Under the pieces are notes generated by a model. That model made no database searches. It was not told the origin of the DNA and was given only the letters and a program-made list of their open reading frames with translations. 64,000 nt of DNA, from NCBI RefSeq assembly GCF_014197035.1, contig NZ_JACIEU010000014.1:62001-126000 (forward strand), read 5' to 3'. A program made the translations under genes and the position numbers. Every line of letters begins with the position of its first letter. Position 1 is the first letter of the stretch. The DNA is from Sphingobium scionense (lineage in GTDB: Bacteria > Pseudomonadota > Alphaproteobacteria > Sphingomonadales > Sphingomonadaceae). This document shows, one piece after another, positions 25,205 to 33,500 of this stretch.

Positions 25205-27102
25205 GCGGACGTGCGCTGATCGCCATCGGGTGCAACGGCTATGAACATCTGAATCCATTGACCGGCGCGGAAGCCGATGCCGCCGGTATCTACGATGCGC
25301 TCATTCAACCTCAGATCGGTGACTATGATGCCTCGCGATCATGCATCTTGCGGTCTCCCTCCCTGCAGGAGGTGCGTGACGCCCTAACCGCGATCCTGTT
25401 CTCCGGTGAGACCTTGGACACACTGACCATCGCCTTCGCCGGGCATGGCGCCCTTAGCGGCGGCAGCTTTTACATGGCGTTGCGAGATTCACGAGGCCAG
25501 GCCTTGTCCGCGACTGCGCTGTCGCTGGCGGACCTCTTTCGGATGATCGCCGAGGCGGGACCAAAGCAGACCTATCTCATTATTGACGCCTGCCAATCCG
25601 GCGGGTTGATCGCGGACCTCAATGTGATCCTGAAATCGGAAGTGATGGGCGAGCTTGGGACACCCGGCGTCACCTTGCTTGCGACGGCGGCATCGAACGA
25701 GTCGGCCGTGGAGATCGGCGGGCACGGCATCGGCACGGCGGCGCTACTCCAATGCATTCACGGCGAGATCTTTCTCCAGGACAGCAATCCGGCGCTCGAC
25801 CTTGTCGAAATCGGGCGCGCGGTTTCGCAGCGCCTCAGCGCGGCGGGCGAGCAGACGCCGGTGGTCTGGGGACTCAATCTCTACGGTCCGTCAAGCTTCA
25901 GCAAGAATCCCCATGTGGGGACCGGAAATGCACCGCTCAGAAGCGTGCTGGCCGGATGGCCCGACGCCAAGAGCGCCGCGGCAATCCGATCGAGCTTACC
26001 ACGCCTCTGGGAACCTTACGTCGCCTTGTCTCGGCGGTGGGAGCCGAGGGAATTTGTCGATCGGCTTTCGCCGCTGCTCGATCAGTTGCAAGACGATCCG
26101 ACCGTGCTCCTGAACCTGAGCGAACGTGTTTCAGAGGCATGCGCAGCTCAGGCTCGAGAGGCGCGAGATCGGTTTCGTGTGATCGAGGTTCAAGCAGCCT
26201 GTACTGTCGCGTTGCTCCCATATTCGTCTCAGCCCGCCGTGGCCGACCATCTTGCCCGGCAATGCGTCGAACTCGGCCTGCAGGTTGAGGCCGCCGTGCA
26301 GGAGGTGATCGCCGCCATCGAAGCATATCAATATGCACTGGTTACCGGAGGCCTGGGCGATCTCTACTATCTGCCTATCCGTATCTCGAAACTGCTTGGG
26401 TGGAGCGGTTTTGCGATCCACGTGCGGCTATTGACCGGCGGCGACCCCGAGCCGGCCAAGACCGTACTCTCGGGCCTCCTAGCGAAGATATTCGAAATCT
26501 ATTCGCTTTCGCTTGTGGCGATGAGCGACCGCCAGGCGCCATTTCTCGTTGCCGCGATAACGGCGTGCTGCCGCGTCGATCTCATTGAAGATGCCGAGAG
26601 ATTGCTGGGACATTATTTCGCGTCAGTTGTGAGCTGCGGTGGCAAGATCGCGCGTACCGACCTCGATCCCTCTAAGGTTCTCTCCTATCTGGTAGCGCGA
26701 AGCAGTCCGCCAATAAACCTCGGTCTCGACGTGATCGCGCAGCCCACCGAACTCGTGCTTGCGCTTCTGCGCTTGTCCCGGTTAGCCGACCTTACCGACG
26801 AGTTTGACTTCGCACTCGCTGAACTCGATCACCTGGCGCTCAACGCTTTTCTGCCTGCCGACTATCGGCAGTTCGGCGACGAGCATATCGCCGATGGCGT
26901 GAACGCCGTATTTCATGTCGGACATGATTCCTGGAGCGTGGCTGATCTCGAAGCTGCTTGGCCGGCATTTCCCAGTCCTGCGTGTGCGGCCACATCCATG
27001 GCTTCCCTGTTGGCGTCACTCATTTTCCCGGACCGATCGCCTTGGTTTCTCTTGCCTGTGCCCTCGCTGGTCGAAGGGCGCGTGCTGGGAAGCACCGACT
27101 AG
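25201..27102 (+). CDS. Caspase-like (peptidase C14) protein with large unknown C-terminal domain
   Basis: A 633-residue protein. Residues 1-235 form a caspase/metacaspase fold: the first strand ALIAIGCNGY, the catalytic His82 in FAGHGA and the catalytic Cys131 in IIDACQSGG, each preceded by the expected hydrophobic strand. The rest (about 240-633) is helical with no motif I recognise and may sense or bind partners. There is no signal peptide. The start overlaps the upstream gene by four bases. Bacterial caspase-like proteases often act as effectors of antiphage or regulated-death systems. Here the neighbours are other defence-like genes, which supports that role without proving it. The protease call is strong, the system-level role is inference. 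Confidence 0.88.
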   Translation: MSGRALIAIGCNGYEHLNPLTGAEADAAGIYDALIQPQIGDYDASRSCILRSPSLQEVRDALTAILFSGETLDTLTIAFAGHGALSGGSFYMALRDSRGQALSATALSLADLFRMIAEAGPKQTYLIIDACQSGGLIADLNVILKSEVMGELGTPGVTLLATAASNESAVEIGGHGIGTAALLQCIHGEIFLQDSNPALDLVEIGRAVSQRLSAAGEQTPVVWGLNLYGPSSFSKNPHVGTGNAPLRSVLAGWPDAKSAAAIRSSLPRLWEPYVALSRRWEPREFVDRLSPLLDQLQDDPTVLLNLSERVSEACAAQAREARDRFRVIEVQAACTVALLPYSSQPAVADHLARQCVELGLQVEAAVQEVIAAIEAYQYALVTGGLGDLYYLPIRISKLLGWSGFAIHVRLLTGGDPEPAKTVLSGLLAKIFEIYSLSLVAMSDRQAPFLVAAITACCRVDLIEDAERLLGHYFASVVSCGGKIARTDLDPSKVLSYLVARSSPPINLGLDVIAQPTELVLALLRLSRLADLTDEFDFALAELDHLALNAFLPADYRQFGDEHIADGVNAVFHVGHDSWSVADLEAAWPAFPSPACAATSMASLLASLIFPDRSPWFLLPVPSLVEGRVLGSTD

Positions 27103-27701
27103 GAGGCTGCAAGATCTCAAACGACGTGCCCCTAGATGCACAGCGGTCCCGTGCAGCTCGCGGCGGCACTAGAGTAGCGCTACAGCGTAGGTATAGTACT
27201 CATCATCATCGGGCGTGGCCCGCCATACCGCCATGCGCCGCCGTTTGCCGCAGCCTCCAACATCTAAGCCGCCGCGGCTACGCCGCCCAATCTCTAAGGG
27301 CGGCTGTTGGGACTTACCTGCCGCTCATCAGCAATGTGCCGAACGGCAAGGTTATGCCAACAGCTGACATTCGGCGATCACCAAGGCGACCTACGGGAAA
27401 AGGCAAAAACTGGGCCGCAACCAGACTGGCAGCTTCTGAGCCGCAAATCGTGCTGAACGGACGTTCGTTCAAGCTGGCCCTTTCGAGGCCGCCGATCATT
27501 CTCGAGGAAATAGCATAGGCAGCACCGCCGGCGGCAAGCGACGAGAACGTCATGCTCTATCTGTTCAGTTGGTCGCCGCCGCTTCGCCACGCCTTCCCCT
27601 CCGGCAGCCTTCCGCTTACCGGCGATGACCATAGGATGTTTGCCCGCAGCGCGACTTATGAAGAGCGTTGACGTCGCGTCTGGTTGGATCAATTTCGCTG
27701 C
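27103..27701. other. Gap with repeat copy 3 and no convincing gene
   Basis: About 600 bases. Repeat copy 3 occupies 27172-27326. The remainder has short open frames on both strands without ribosome sites or recognisable products. It separates the caspase operon from the HEPN gene, so the latter needs its own promoter. Confidence 0.6.
27172..27326 (-). repeat. Dispersed repeat, copy 3
   Basis: Core AGTAGCGCTACAGCGTAGG, GGGCGTGGCCCGCCATACCG, then a second half ending in GGACTTACCTGCC that matches copy 1. The minus strand is open for about 50 codons, containing Arg-Arg-Arg-Met-Ala-Val-Trp-Arg-Ala-Thr-Pro and ending Val-Ala-Leu-Leu-stop. It sits about 70 bases after the caspase gene stop. Confidence 0.7.
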
Positions 27702-28739
27702 ATGAGCATGATTACGACCGAGATGCTTGCCGACATCCCCTATCTCGACCACGCGACGGTGCCGGGACGTTTTCTCAGCTGTCTGACCTTCTACGATGAA
27801 GACTGGCACTTCTGGGTGCTGGCAGGCGAAGCTGGCGATACCAAGCTCATGAAGATGAAGGCGTGGCCGGCGGAGGCGTTCTATTTCGCACGAGAAGCCG
27901 CCGAGCCGAACGATGTCTACCTGCCATTTATCGACTTCATGGGACGCATTGCGTGCTTTGCCGAACTGCAAAAGCCATTCAGCGCTGTCCACGACGACGT
28001 ACTGAATTTGTCGGCTTCGCTAGCCAAGATCGTCCATCTGCAATCCGCGAAGAGTCAGATTGCGCACGGCCTATCGCGAATGGCGGCCACCGAGGTCGAA
28101 TACATCGTACTGGTGTGCCGGAGCCTGTTCGACCTGTTTCAGGAGATGCTGTTCAAGATCTGGGATCGCGTCCAACTCATCGACGCGACGGCAAAAAAGA
28201 AGCCGCTGAAAGAGAGTTTTGCGCGGACTATCATGAGCGGCAATACCGTGCTCACGGCCGAGGAGATCGCCGAGCGGTTTGGCATCCCGCTGGAATTAGC
28301 CCGGTGCTACGAGCGGGCGAGCGAGACGTTCATCGCGTTACGCCGGTTTCGCGACAATATCGTTCATCACGGATCGCCGATGCAGCACATCTTCGAGGGT
28401 GACGGCGCATTCCTGATCTCGTCACGCTTCAGACCCTTCCCCAACATGGATCTGTGGGCAGACGAAGAGCGCCAGCCGAACGATCTCGTACCACTGCTCC
28501 CGGCGCTGCAAATGCTCGTCTATCGAACGATCACGATCTGCGATGATTTCTGCGTGACGCTGAGCCAGCAGATCGGCTTCCCGCCGCCGATCGTGCCCGA
28601 CATGGTGCTGTTCTCGCGCGGCTACTTCGCCCAGCACCTGATCGAAGCGCTGCAGTCGGGTGCCGCACGCTCGCGGGTCGCTCCAGCGGAGGATACGACT
28701 GGCGGTCAAACGGGTGCTGATGAAAGCCCTTCGATCTAG
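27702..28739 (+). CDS. HEPN-domain protein of unknown function
   Basis: A 345-residue cytosolic protein. The best motif is RRFRDNIVHHG, with Arg217, four residues, His222, a close match to the R-N/D-x3-H active site of HEPN ribonucleases. It lies in a helical domain (about residues 120-300) that contains many hydrophobic heptads. The N-terminal 100 residues look mixed alpha/beta (FLSCLTFYDEDWHFWVL). The start is uncertain: ATG at 27702 or 27708, or a TTG at 27684, none with a good ribosome site. It stands alone on the plus strand after the caspase operon. Similar large HEPN proteins occur as antiphage or abortive-infection effectors; the role here is inference. Confidence 0.7.
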   Translation: MSMITTEMLADIPYLDHATVPGRFLSCLTFYDEDWHFWVLAGEAGDTKLMKMKAWPAEAFYFAREAAEPNDVYLPFIDFMGRIACFAELQKPFSAVHDDVLNLSASLAKIVHLQSAKSQIAHGLSRMAATEVEYIVLVCRSLFDLFQEMLFKIWDRVQLIDATAKKKPLKESFARTIMSGNTVLTAEEIAERFGIPLELARCYERASETFIALRRFRDNIVHHGSPMQHIFEGDGAFLISSRFRPFPNMDLWADEERQPNDLVPLLPALQMLVYRTITICDDFCVTLSQQIGFPPPIVPDMVLFSRGYFAQHLIEALQSGAARSRVAPAEDTTGGQTGADESPSI

Positions 28740-28782
28740 TTGGTCTGACGACGCATTCGACGCCTCAGCGGGCTCGGTGCGA

Positions 28783-28812
28783 TGGTGTGGTGGGGAGGAG
28801 TTGAACCTCCCC
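28783..28812 (-). other. tRNA 3'-end-like fragment (T-arm plus CCA)
   Basis: On the minus strand: a GGAGG/CCTCC stem around the 7-base loop TTCAACT, which fits the T-loop consensus TTCRANY, followed after a short strand by ACCA. No matching D-arm or anticodon arm lies at the right distance, so this is not an intact tRNA. It looks like a tRNA 3' fragment of the sort left by integrase recombination, or a chance hairpin (the stem extends to seven pairs). Confidence 0.35.
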
Positions 28813-28840
28813 TACGGTGAAAACGGCTGATCGCGCTCCG

Positions 28841-29089
28841 CTATTCCCGGTCTGTCACTGCATGGATCGGCGCGCCGCCAAGGCACCACAACACCGTATG
28901 CTTCACCACGCCCGAAAGGTCGAAGAGTTTGTCCATGCTGATCTCCATTGCGAGTTGAAGGCCGAAGCCGAGGTCGACTTGAAACAGAGTGATGCTCAGC
29001 AGCGACGCGATCCACACCGTGACGGCTACCAGGAACTTGGAAAACGACTTTGACGCCGAACCAAACCCGTGCCTGATGTAAGGAAGCAT
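28841..29089 (-). CDS. Doubtful small membrane protein
   Basis: An open frame of 82 codons. Residues about 17-36 form one good hydrophobic segment (KFLVAVTVWIASLLS), flanked by Lys/Ser-rich sequence. There is no clear ribosome site and I recognise no family. It is included because the region otherwise lacks a gene on either strand and the composition is protein-like; it could be a remnant. Confidence 0.3.
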   Translation of the reverse strand: MLPYIRHGFGSASKSFSKFLVAVTVWIASLLSITLFQVDLGFGLQLAMEISMDKLFDLSGVVKHTVLWCLGGAPIHAVTDRE

Positions 29090-29171
29090 AGCGGCGGGGC
29101 AAGGGCGCCACCGCGCGACTGAACCATCGTCTTATCGCGATTGGTGATACGATACGGCTTGGGGGAGCGAC

Positions 29172-30311
29172 GTGGCTAAGGAATTCAATCCCGGAAATCT
29201 CGTTATCGTCGGCGCAGGCTTCTCGCTGAATGCCGGCCTTCCCCTTGCGGGCAGCTTTACCAAGCAACTCCTCAACCTCGGGCGGGTGGCGGTCGATGGC
29301 CCGAGCGCCCGACAGATTTCCTACATCAAGAGTTTTGCCGATCGGGTCTTCGGCGAAGGCGCGCCGCGCACGGCCGATGAGTGGCCCGACTTGGAGGACA
29401 TCTTCACGCTTGTCGACCTTTCGGCGAACACCGGCCACCATCTAGGCCCGCATTTCTCTGCTGCCGACCTTCGCATTGTGCGCCGCGCGATCATCGTCCG
29501 GATGATCCGCATGTTGTCGCAAGCCTATGCTCGCAAGCAGCGCAAGCCCGACGCCGGATGGCGAGCACTGGAGAGCTTCTTTGGTGGATTTCGCGCCGAC
29601 ATCAGCGCGGTTCTCAGCATGAACTGGGACACGGTGTTCGAGCGCGGCATGGCGCGTGCGCAGACGATCCGCCGCGTTGATTACGGCTGTCATGCGCGGG
29701 CAGTGACGTTTGATGACAAAGGTCTCGTCAATCGCCCGCTCAGCGGCGAAACGCTCCATATCCTGAAGCCGCACGGCTCCGTGAACTGGCTCTATTGCGA
29801 CGCCTGCCGCGAGACGTTCTGGGTTCCACCGAGCGATACCGAAATGGTGGCACAGACCCTCTTTCGCCGACAGGACTGGGCGGCCCTGCCTGCGCCCAAA
29901 ACCGCCAAGATGCCTGCAATCCGAAGTCCCGGCTGCCCCCATTGCAAGACCAAAAGCCTCGGCACGCGCTTCGCGACCTTCAGCTATCGCAAGGCGCTCG
30001 ATTTTCCGATGCACTCTGCAAGCTGGCGGACAGCGGAGCAGTATCTCAAAGGAACCGCCGACTGGGTGTTCATCGGCTATTCGATGCCCGCGGCCGACTT
30101 TGAGTTCAAACATCTCCTGAAGCGCGTTCAGCTCACCGAGGGCGAGCGACCCGATATAACCGTGATAACCGGCGGCGCCGATGCCGACGCCACCGTCAAT
30201 CGGTTCAAGAAGTTCTTCGGCGACGTGAAGGGCAAACGCTTTTTCTTCACGAACGGCCTGGATAGCGCGGCGCTCAAGCATCTCGAGACGATTCAGGTGC
30301 TCCGCACCTAG
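29172..30311 (+). CDS. SIR2-family protein (probable NADase effector)
   Basis: A 379-residue protein with a SIR2 Rossmann fold. The NAD-binding motif GAGFSLNAGLP is at residues 14-24, Asn151 and Asp153 lie in the SMNWD motif, and catalytic His201 in LKPHGSVNW. Four cysteines (209, 212, 255, 258) form a zinc ribbon, and VFIGYSMPAADF closes the fold. This is the SIR2 family found in bacterial defence, where it usually depletes NAD+ during infection rather than deacetylating proteins. It begins with GTG, with GGGGGAG four bases upstream. No partner is fused. The next gene, 233 bases on, is a nuclease-STAND protein, but a relaxase remnant lies between them, so a shared operon is uncertain. Confidence 0.88.
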   Translation: MAKEFNPGNLVIVGAGFSLNAGLPLAGSFTKQLLNLGRVAVDGPSARQISYIKSFADRVFGEGAPRTADEWPDLEDIFTLVDLSANTGHHLGPHFSAADLRIVRRAIIVRMIRMLSQAYARKQRKPDAGWRALESFFGGFRADISAVLSMNWDTVFERGMARAQTIRRVDYGCHARAVTFDDKGLVNRPLSGETLHILKPHGSVNWLYCDACRETFWVPPSDTEMVAQTLFRRQDWAALPAPKTAKMPAIRSPGCPHCKTKSLGTRFATFSYRKALDFPMHSASWRTAEQYLKGTADWVFIGYSMPAADFEFKHLLKRVQLTEGERPDITVITGGADADATVNRFKKFFGDVKGKRFFFTNGLDSAALKHLETIQVLRT

Positions 30312-30329
30312 CAGAAATCGCGCGGATGG

Positions 30330-30487
30330 CGGCCCAACAGCCTCTCCGCCGGATCGCGCGAGTTCACGCTCGTGCCGTGGCGACCGGCGCTGGAGCGCCA
30401 GCTCGGCAAGCTAGCCGCCGGCATCATGCGTGGCGACGGATCAACTGGCAATTCGGTCGCGGCCGTGGCGGACCAACTATCGCTTGA
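30330..30487 (+). pseudogene. Remnant C-terminus of a DUF3363-type conjugative relaxase
   Basis: Starting just after the SIR2 stop, one frame reads REFTLVPWRPALERQLGK and then A-A-G-I-M-R-G-D-G; a one-base shift near 30438 continues as INWQFGRGRGG and ends at a TGA at 30487. This matches the C-terminal pattern of VirD2-like relaxases with a DUF3363 domain. Only about 50 residues remain, with a frameshift and no start. It shows that this segment descends from a conjugative element. Confidence 0.7.
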
Positions 30488-30544
30488 CCGCTCTTTGTTC
30501 TCCCGCATGCTCTCCTATATTTGATGAAAGGGGGTTGGGGGACG

Positions 30545-33500
30545 ATGTTCGAAATTACTGGCGCACAAGTCGCCGACCTCAATGACGCCGATCTGCGGAC
30601 ACTCGTCGCACGTCTCGCCTTGGCAGAATTGCGGGCGCAGGGTTGCCCCAGTTCGTCGGTAACCGCTGGCGGCAATCAGGATGCGGCCGATGGCGGGCTT
30701 GATGTCCGGGTCGAGTGCCCGTCCGCACTGCCGATGCCGGATTTCGTGCCGCGCCAGCACACAGGGTTTCAGGTGAAAAAGCCCGACATGCCGGCGAGCG
30801 CAATCCGCGATGAGATGCGTCCTGGCGGCGTACTACGGCCGGTCATCGCCGAACTCGCCGCTCGCTCGGGCGCCTACATCATCGTCAGCGCGCAAGGGTC
30901 GGTCGCAGACAAGCCGCTGAGCGATCGTCGCGATGCGATCCGGGCGCAGCTCGACGATCTGCCTGAGGCCGGGCAGTTGCATAGCGACTTCTACGATCGC
31001 GACCGGCTGGCGACATGGGTCAATCACTATCCCGGAATTGTCGCCTGGGTCCGCACGCGGCTCGGCATCGGTATGTCGGGCTGGAGCAGCATCGGCGATT
31101 GGTGCGGCGTCGGCGTGAGCGAGGAGACGCCCTATCTCTTCAACGACAAGGCCTGCCTAACCGATGAGCGAACGAGCGACCGCGAGCAACTCACCATCGG
31201 CGAGGGTATCGCCCGGCTTCGCGTCTCTCTGACCAAAGCTCGCCAATGTATCCGGTTGATCGGCTTGTCCGGTCTCGGAAAGACTCGTCTCGTGCAGGCA
31301 CTGTTCGAGGATGGTGTGGGCGAGGTGCCGCTCGATCCCGGGCTCGCCGTCTATACCGACTATTCGGCGGAGACTGACCCGACCGCACGGGACATGGCGC
31401 GCCAGCTGGTGATCGCACGGCAACGCGCGATCCTGATCGTCGACAACTGCAACCCGGCGACGCACAGCGAACTGGCCCGCATCTGTTCGGAAGCGGGGAG
31501 CCAAGTCAGTCTCTTAACTGTCGAATATGATGTTCGCGACGACGAGCCCGAGCGTACCGAGGTCTTTCGCCTGCAATCAGCATCGCCCGAAATGGTGGAG
31601 CTGTGGCTGGAAAAGACCTTCCCCAATGTGACGCAGGTCGACCGGCGAACCATATCGGAGTTCAGCGACGGCAACTTCCGCGTGGCGCGCGCTCTCGCCG
31701 ACACGCTCGGAAAAGGCGAAACCTTGGGAAAGCTCAAGAGCCGCGACCTCTTCGAGCGGATTTTTCATCAGCGCAACGAGCCTGACCGGGATCTGCTTTC
31801 CGCTGCCGAAGACCTTGCCCTGCTCTATTCGATCGATGGCGAGGACACTTCGGAAGGCGGTGAACTTGCGCGGGTCGCGGCTATTCGCGGTGTTCCCGTG
31901 GCGACGATATATGCGGCGCTGAACACGCTTCGACAGCGGGGGATCGCGCAGCTGCGGGGACGGTGGCGCGCTATCCTGCCGCATGCGATCGCCAACCCGC
32001 TCGCCGGCTTCGCCCTTGAACGCATGCCGTCCGCCGATTTCGATCGCTTCTGCGCGTCGCTTACAACGCGGATGCAGAAGTCCCTTTCGCGCCGCCTCGG
32101 CTATCTGCACGACAGCGCCGAGGCGCGGGCCGCGGTCGAGCGCTGGCTCCGTGCCGACGGGCCTCTCGGCGATCTTGCGGCATTGGGAGAAGACGGCCTT
32201 CAGATCATCGCCAACATCGCCCCGGTCGCGCCCGATGCCGTGCTCGCGAAGATCGAGCGAGATATTGCCGGTCCAAATGGCGGCGAGATACTCGATCCGC
32301 AGTCGAGCAACCGGTGGCAATGGATACGGTTGATCAAGCTCCTCGCGTACGATCCGCCGCTGTTTGACCGCGCGGCAACCTTGCTTGCGCGGTTCCTTTC
32401 CGCTGAATCGCCCGACCACCACAACAACTCGGCATCGGACATGTTCGCCGAGCTGTTTCACCTGCACCTGTCCGGCACCAAGGCTTTACCAGATCAGCGG
32501 CGAGCGCTCGTACGCCGGTTCGCGCAATCGGGTGATCCGGCATTGGTGCGCTGCGCCGGCGTCGCCCTCGATGCGCTGCTGAAGGCGCACCATTTCAGTT
32601 CATCCAGCGACTTCGACTTCGGCGCCCGGTCACGGGACTATGGCTGGCACCCGCCGACCTATGGTGACATCTGGGCCTGGTACAACGGCGCGGTCGACCT
32701 GGCGGTCGAGCTCTCGCCAATCATCGAAAACGCCAGGGACCACCTTGCCCACAGCGTAAGAGAGCTGTGGCACTTCGGCGCCTGCCACGATGCGCTCGAA
32801 CGGGCGGCGGCCCACTTTTCTTCCGAGCGACCTTGGATCGAGGGGTGGATCGGCTTCCGCACAGCGCTGCGCTTCGAGGGCGACGCGATGCCGGATGAGG
32901 TGCGCGCCCGTCTCGTCGCGCTCATCGAACGCCTGAAACCCACCGATCTTCTCCATCAGGCCCGTGCGGTCGTACTGGGGCGCAGCAGTTTCGGTTGGGA
33001 TGTGGCTGATGGCGACGCGGATGACGGCGACGTCATGAAACCCTATGAGCGCGCCTCCCAGCTGGCGAAAGAGATCGGCACCGCACTCGCGCATGACCCG
33101 GAGACGCGCGCTGCCTTCATCGCCGAACTGCTCGTCGAACAAAATCCGCAGCGCGCCTATGAATGCGGCATTGGCCTGTCGGATGGTGCCGCCGATCTTG
33201 ATGCGATGTGGCGGGAACTGCTGGACCTCTTCTCCGCCGCCGAGGCGGACAGCCGGAATGCGACGGTGCTGGGCGGGTTTATCCATGGCGCGCACGCCAA
33301 GGATTCGGCCTTTGCCAACGCTACGCTAGAGGATGTGATCCAGAATCCCGATCTCGCCGCGAGTCTGCCGTATCTTCAGGCGCGTGTTGCTATCGATGCC
33401 CAAGGCATAGCGCGACTTCGGCGTGCGATCGAACGTGGCGTCCTTTCGGCGCGGAATTTTCAAAGCATCGCCAATGGCAGTGTCGGGGAGTCTCCACCCG

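Larger units (their letters stand above)
28740..29171. other. Gap with a tRNA-like arm and a doubtful small frame
   Basis: About 430 bases between the HEPN and SIR2 genes. It holds the tRNA-like T-arm at 28783-28812 and a minus-strand frame at 28841-29089. The ribosome site GGGGGAG of the SIR2 gene is at its right end. I see no other gene. Confidence 0.55.

Noticed and set aside
27314-27992. Minus-strand frames near the start of the HEPN gene.
   Set aside because: The longer one is antisense to the HEPN coding region; the shorter lacks a ribosome site and family features.
28740-28900. A complete tRNA gene on the minus strand.
   Set aside because: Only the T-arm and CCA-like end fit; no D-arm, no anticodon arm at the right distance, and the closest acceptor match would need about 104 bases.
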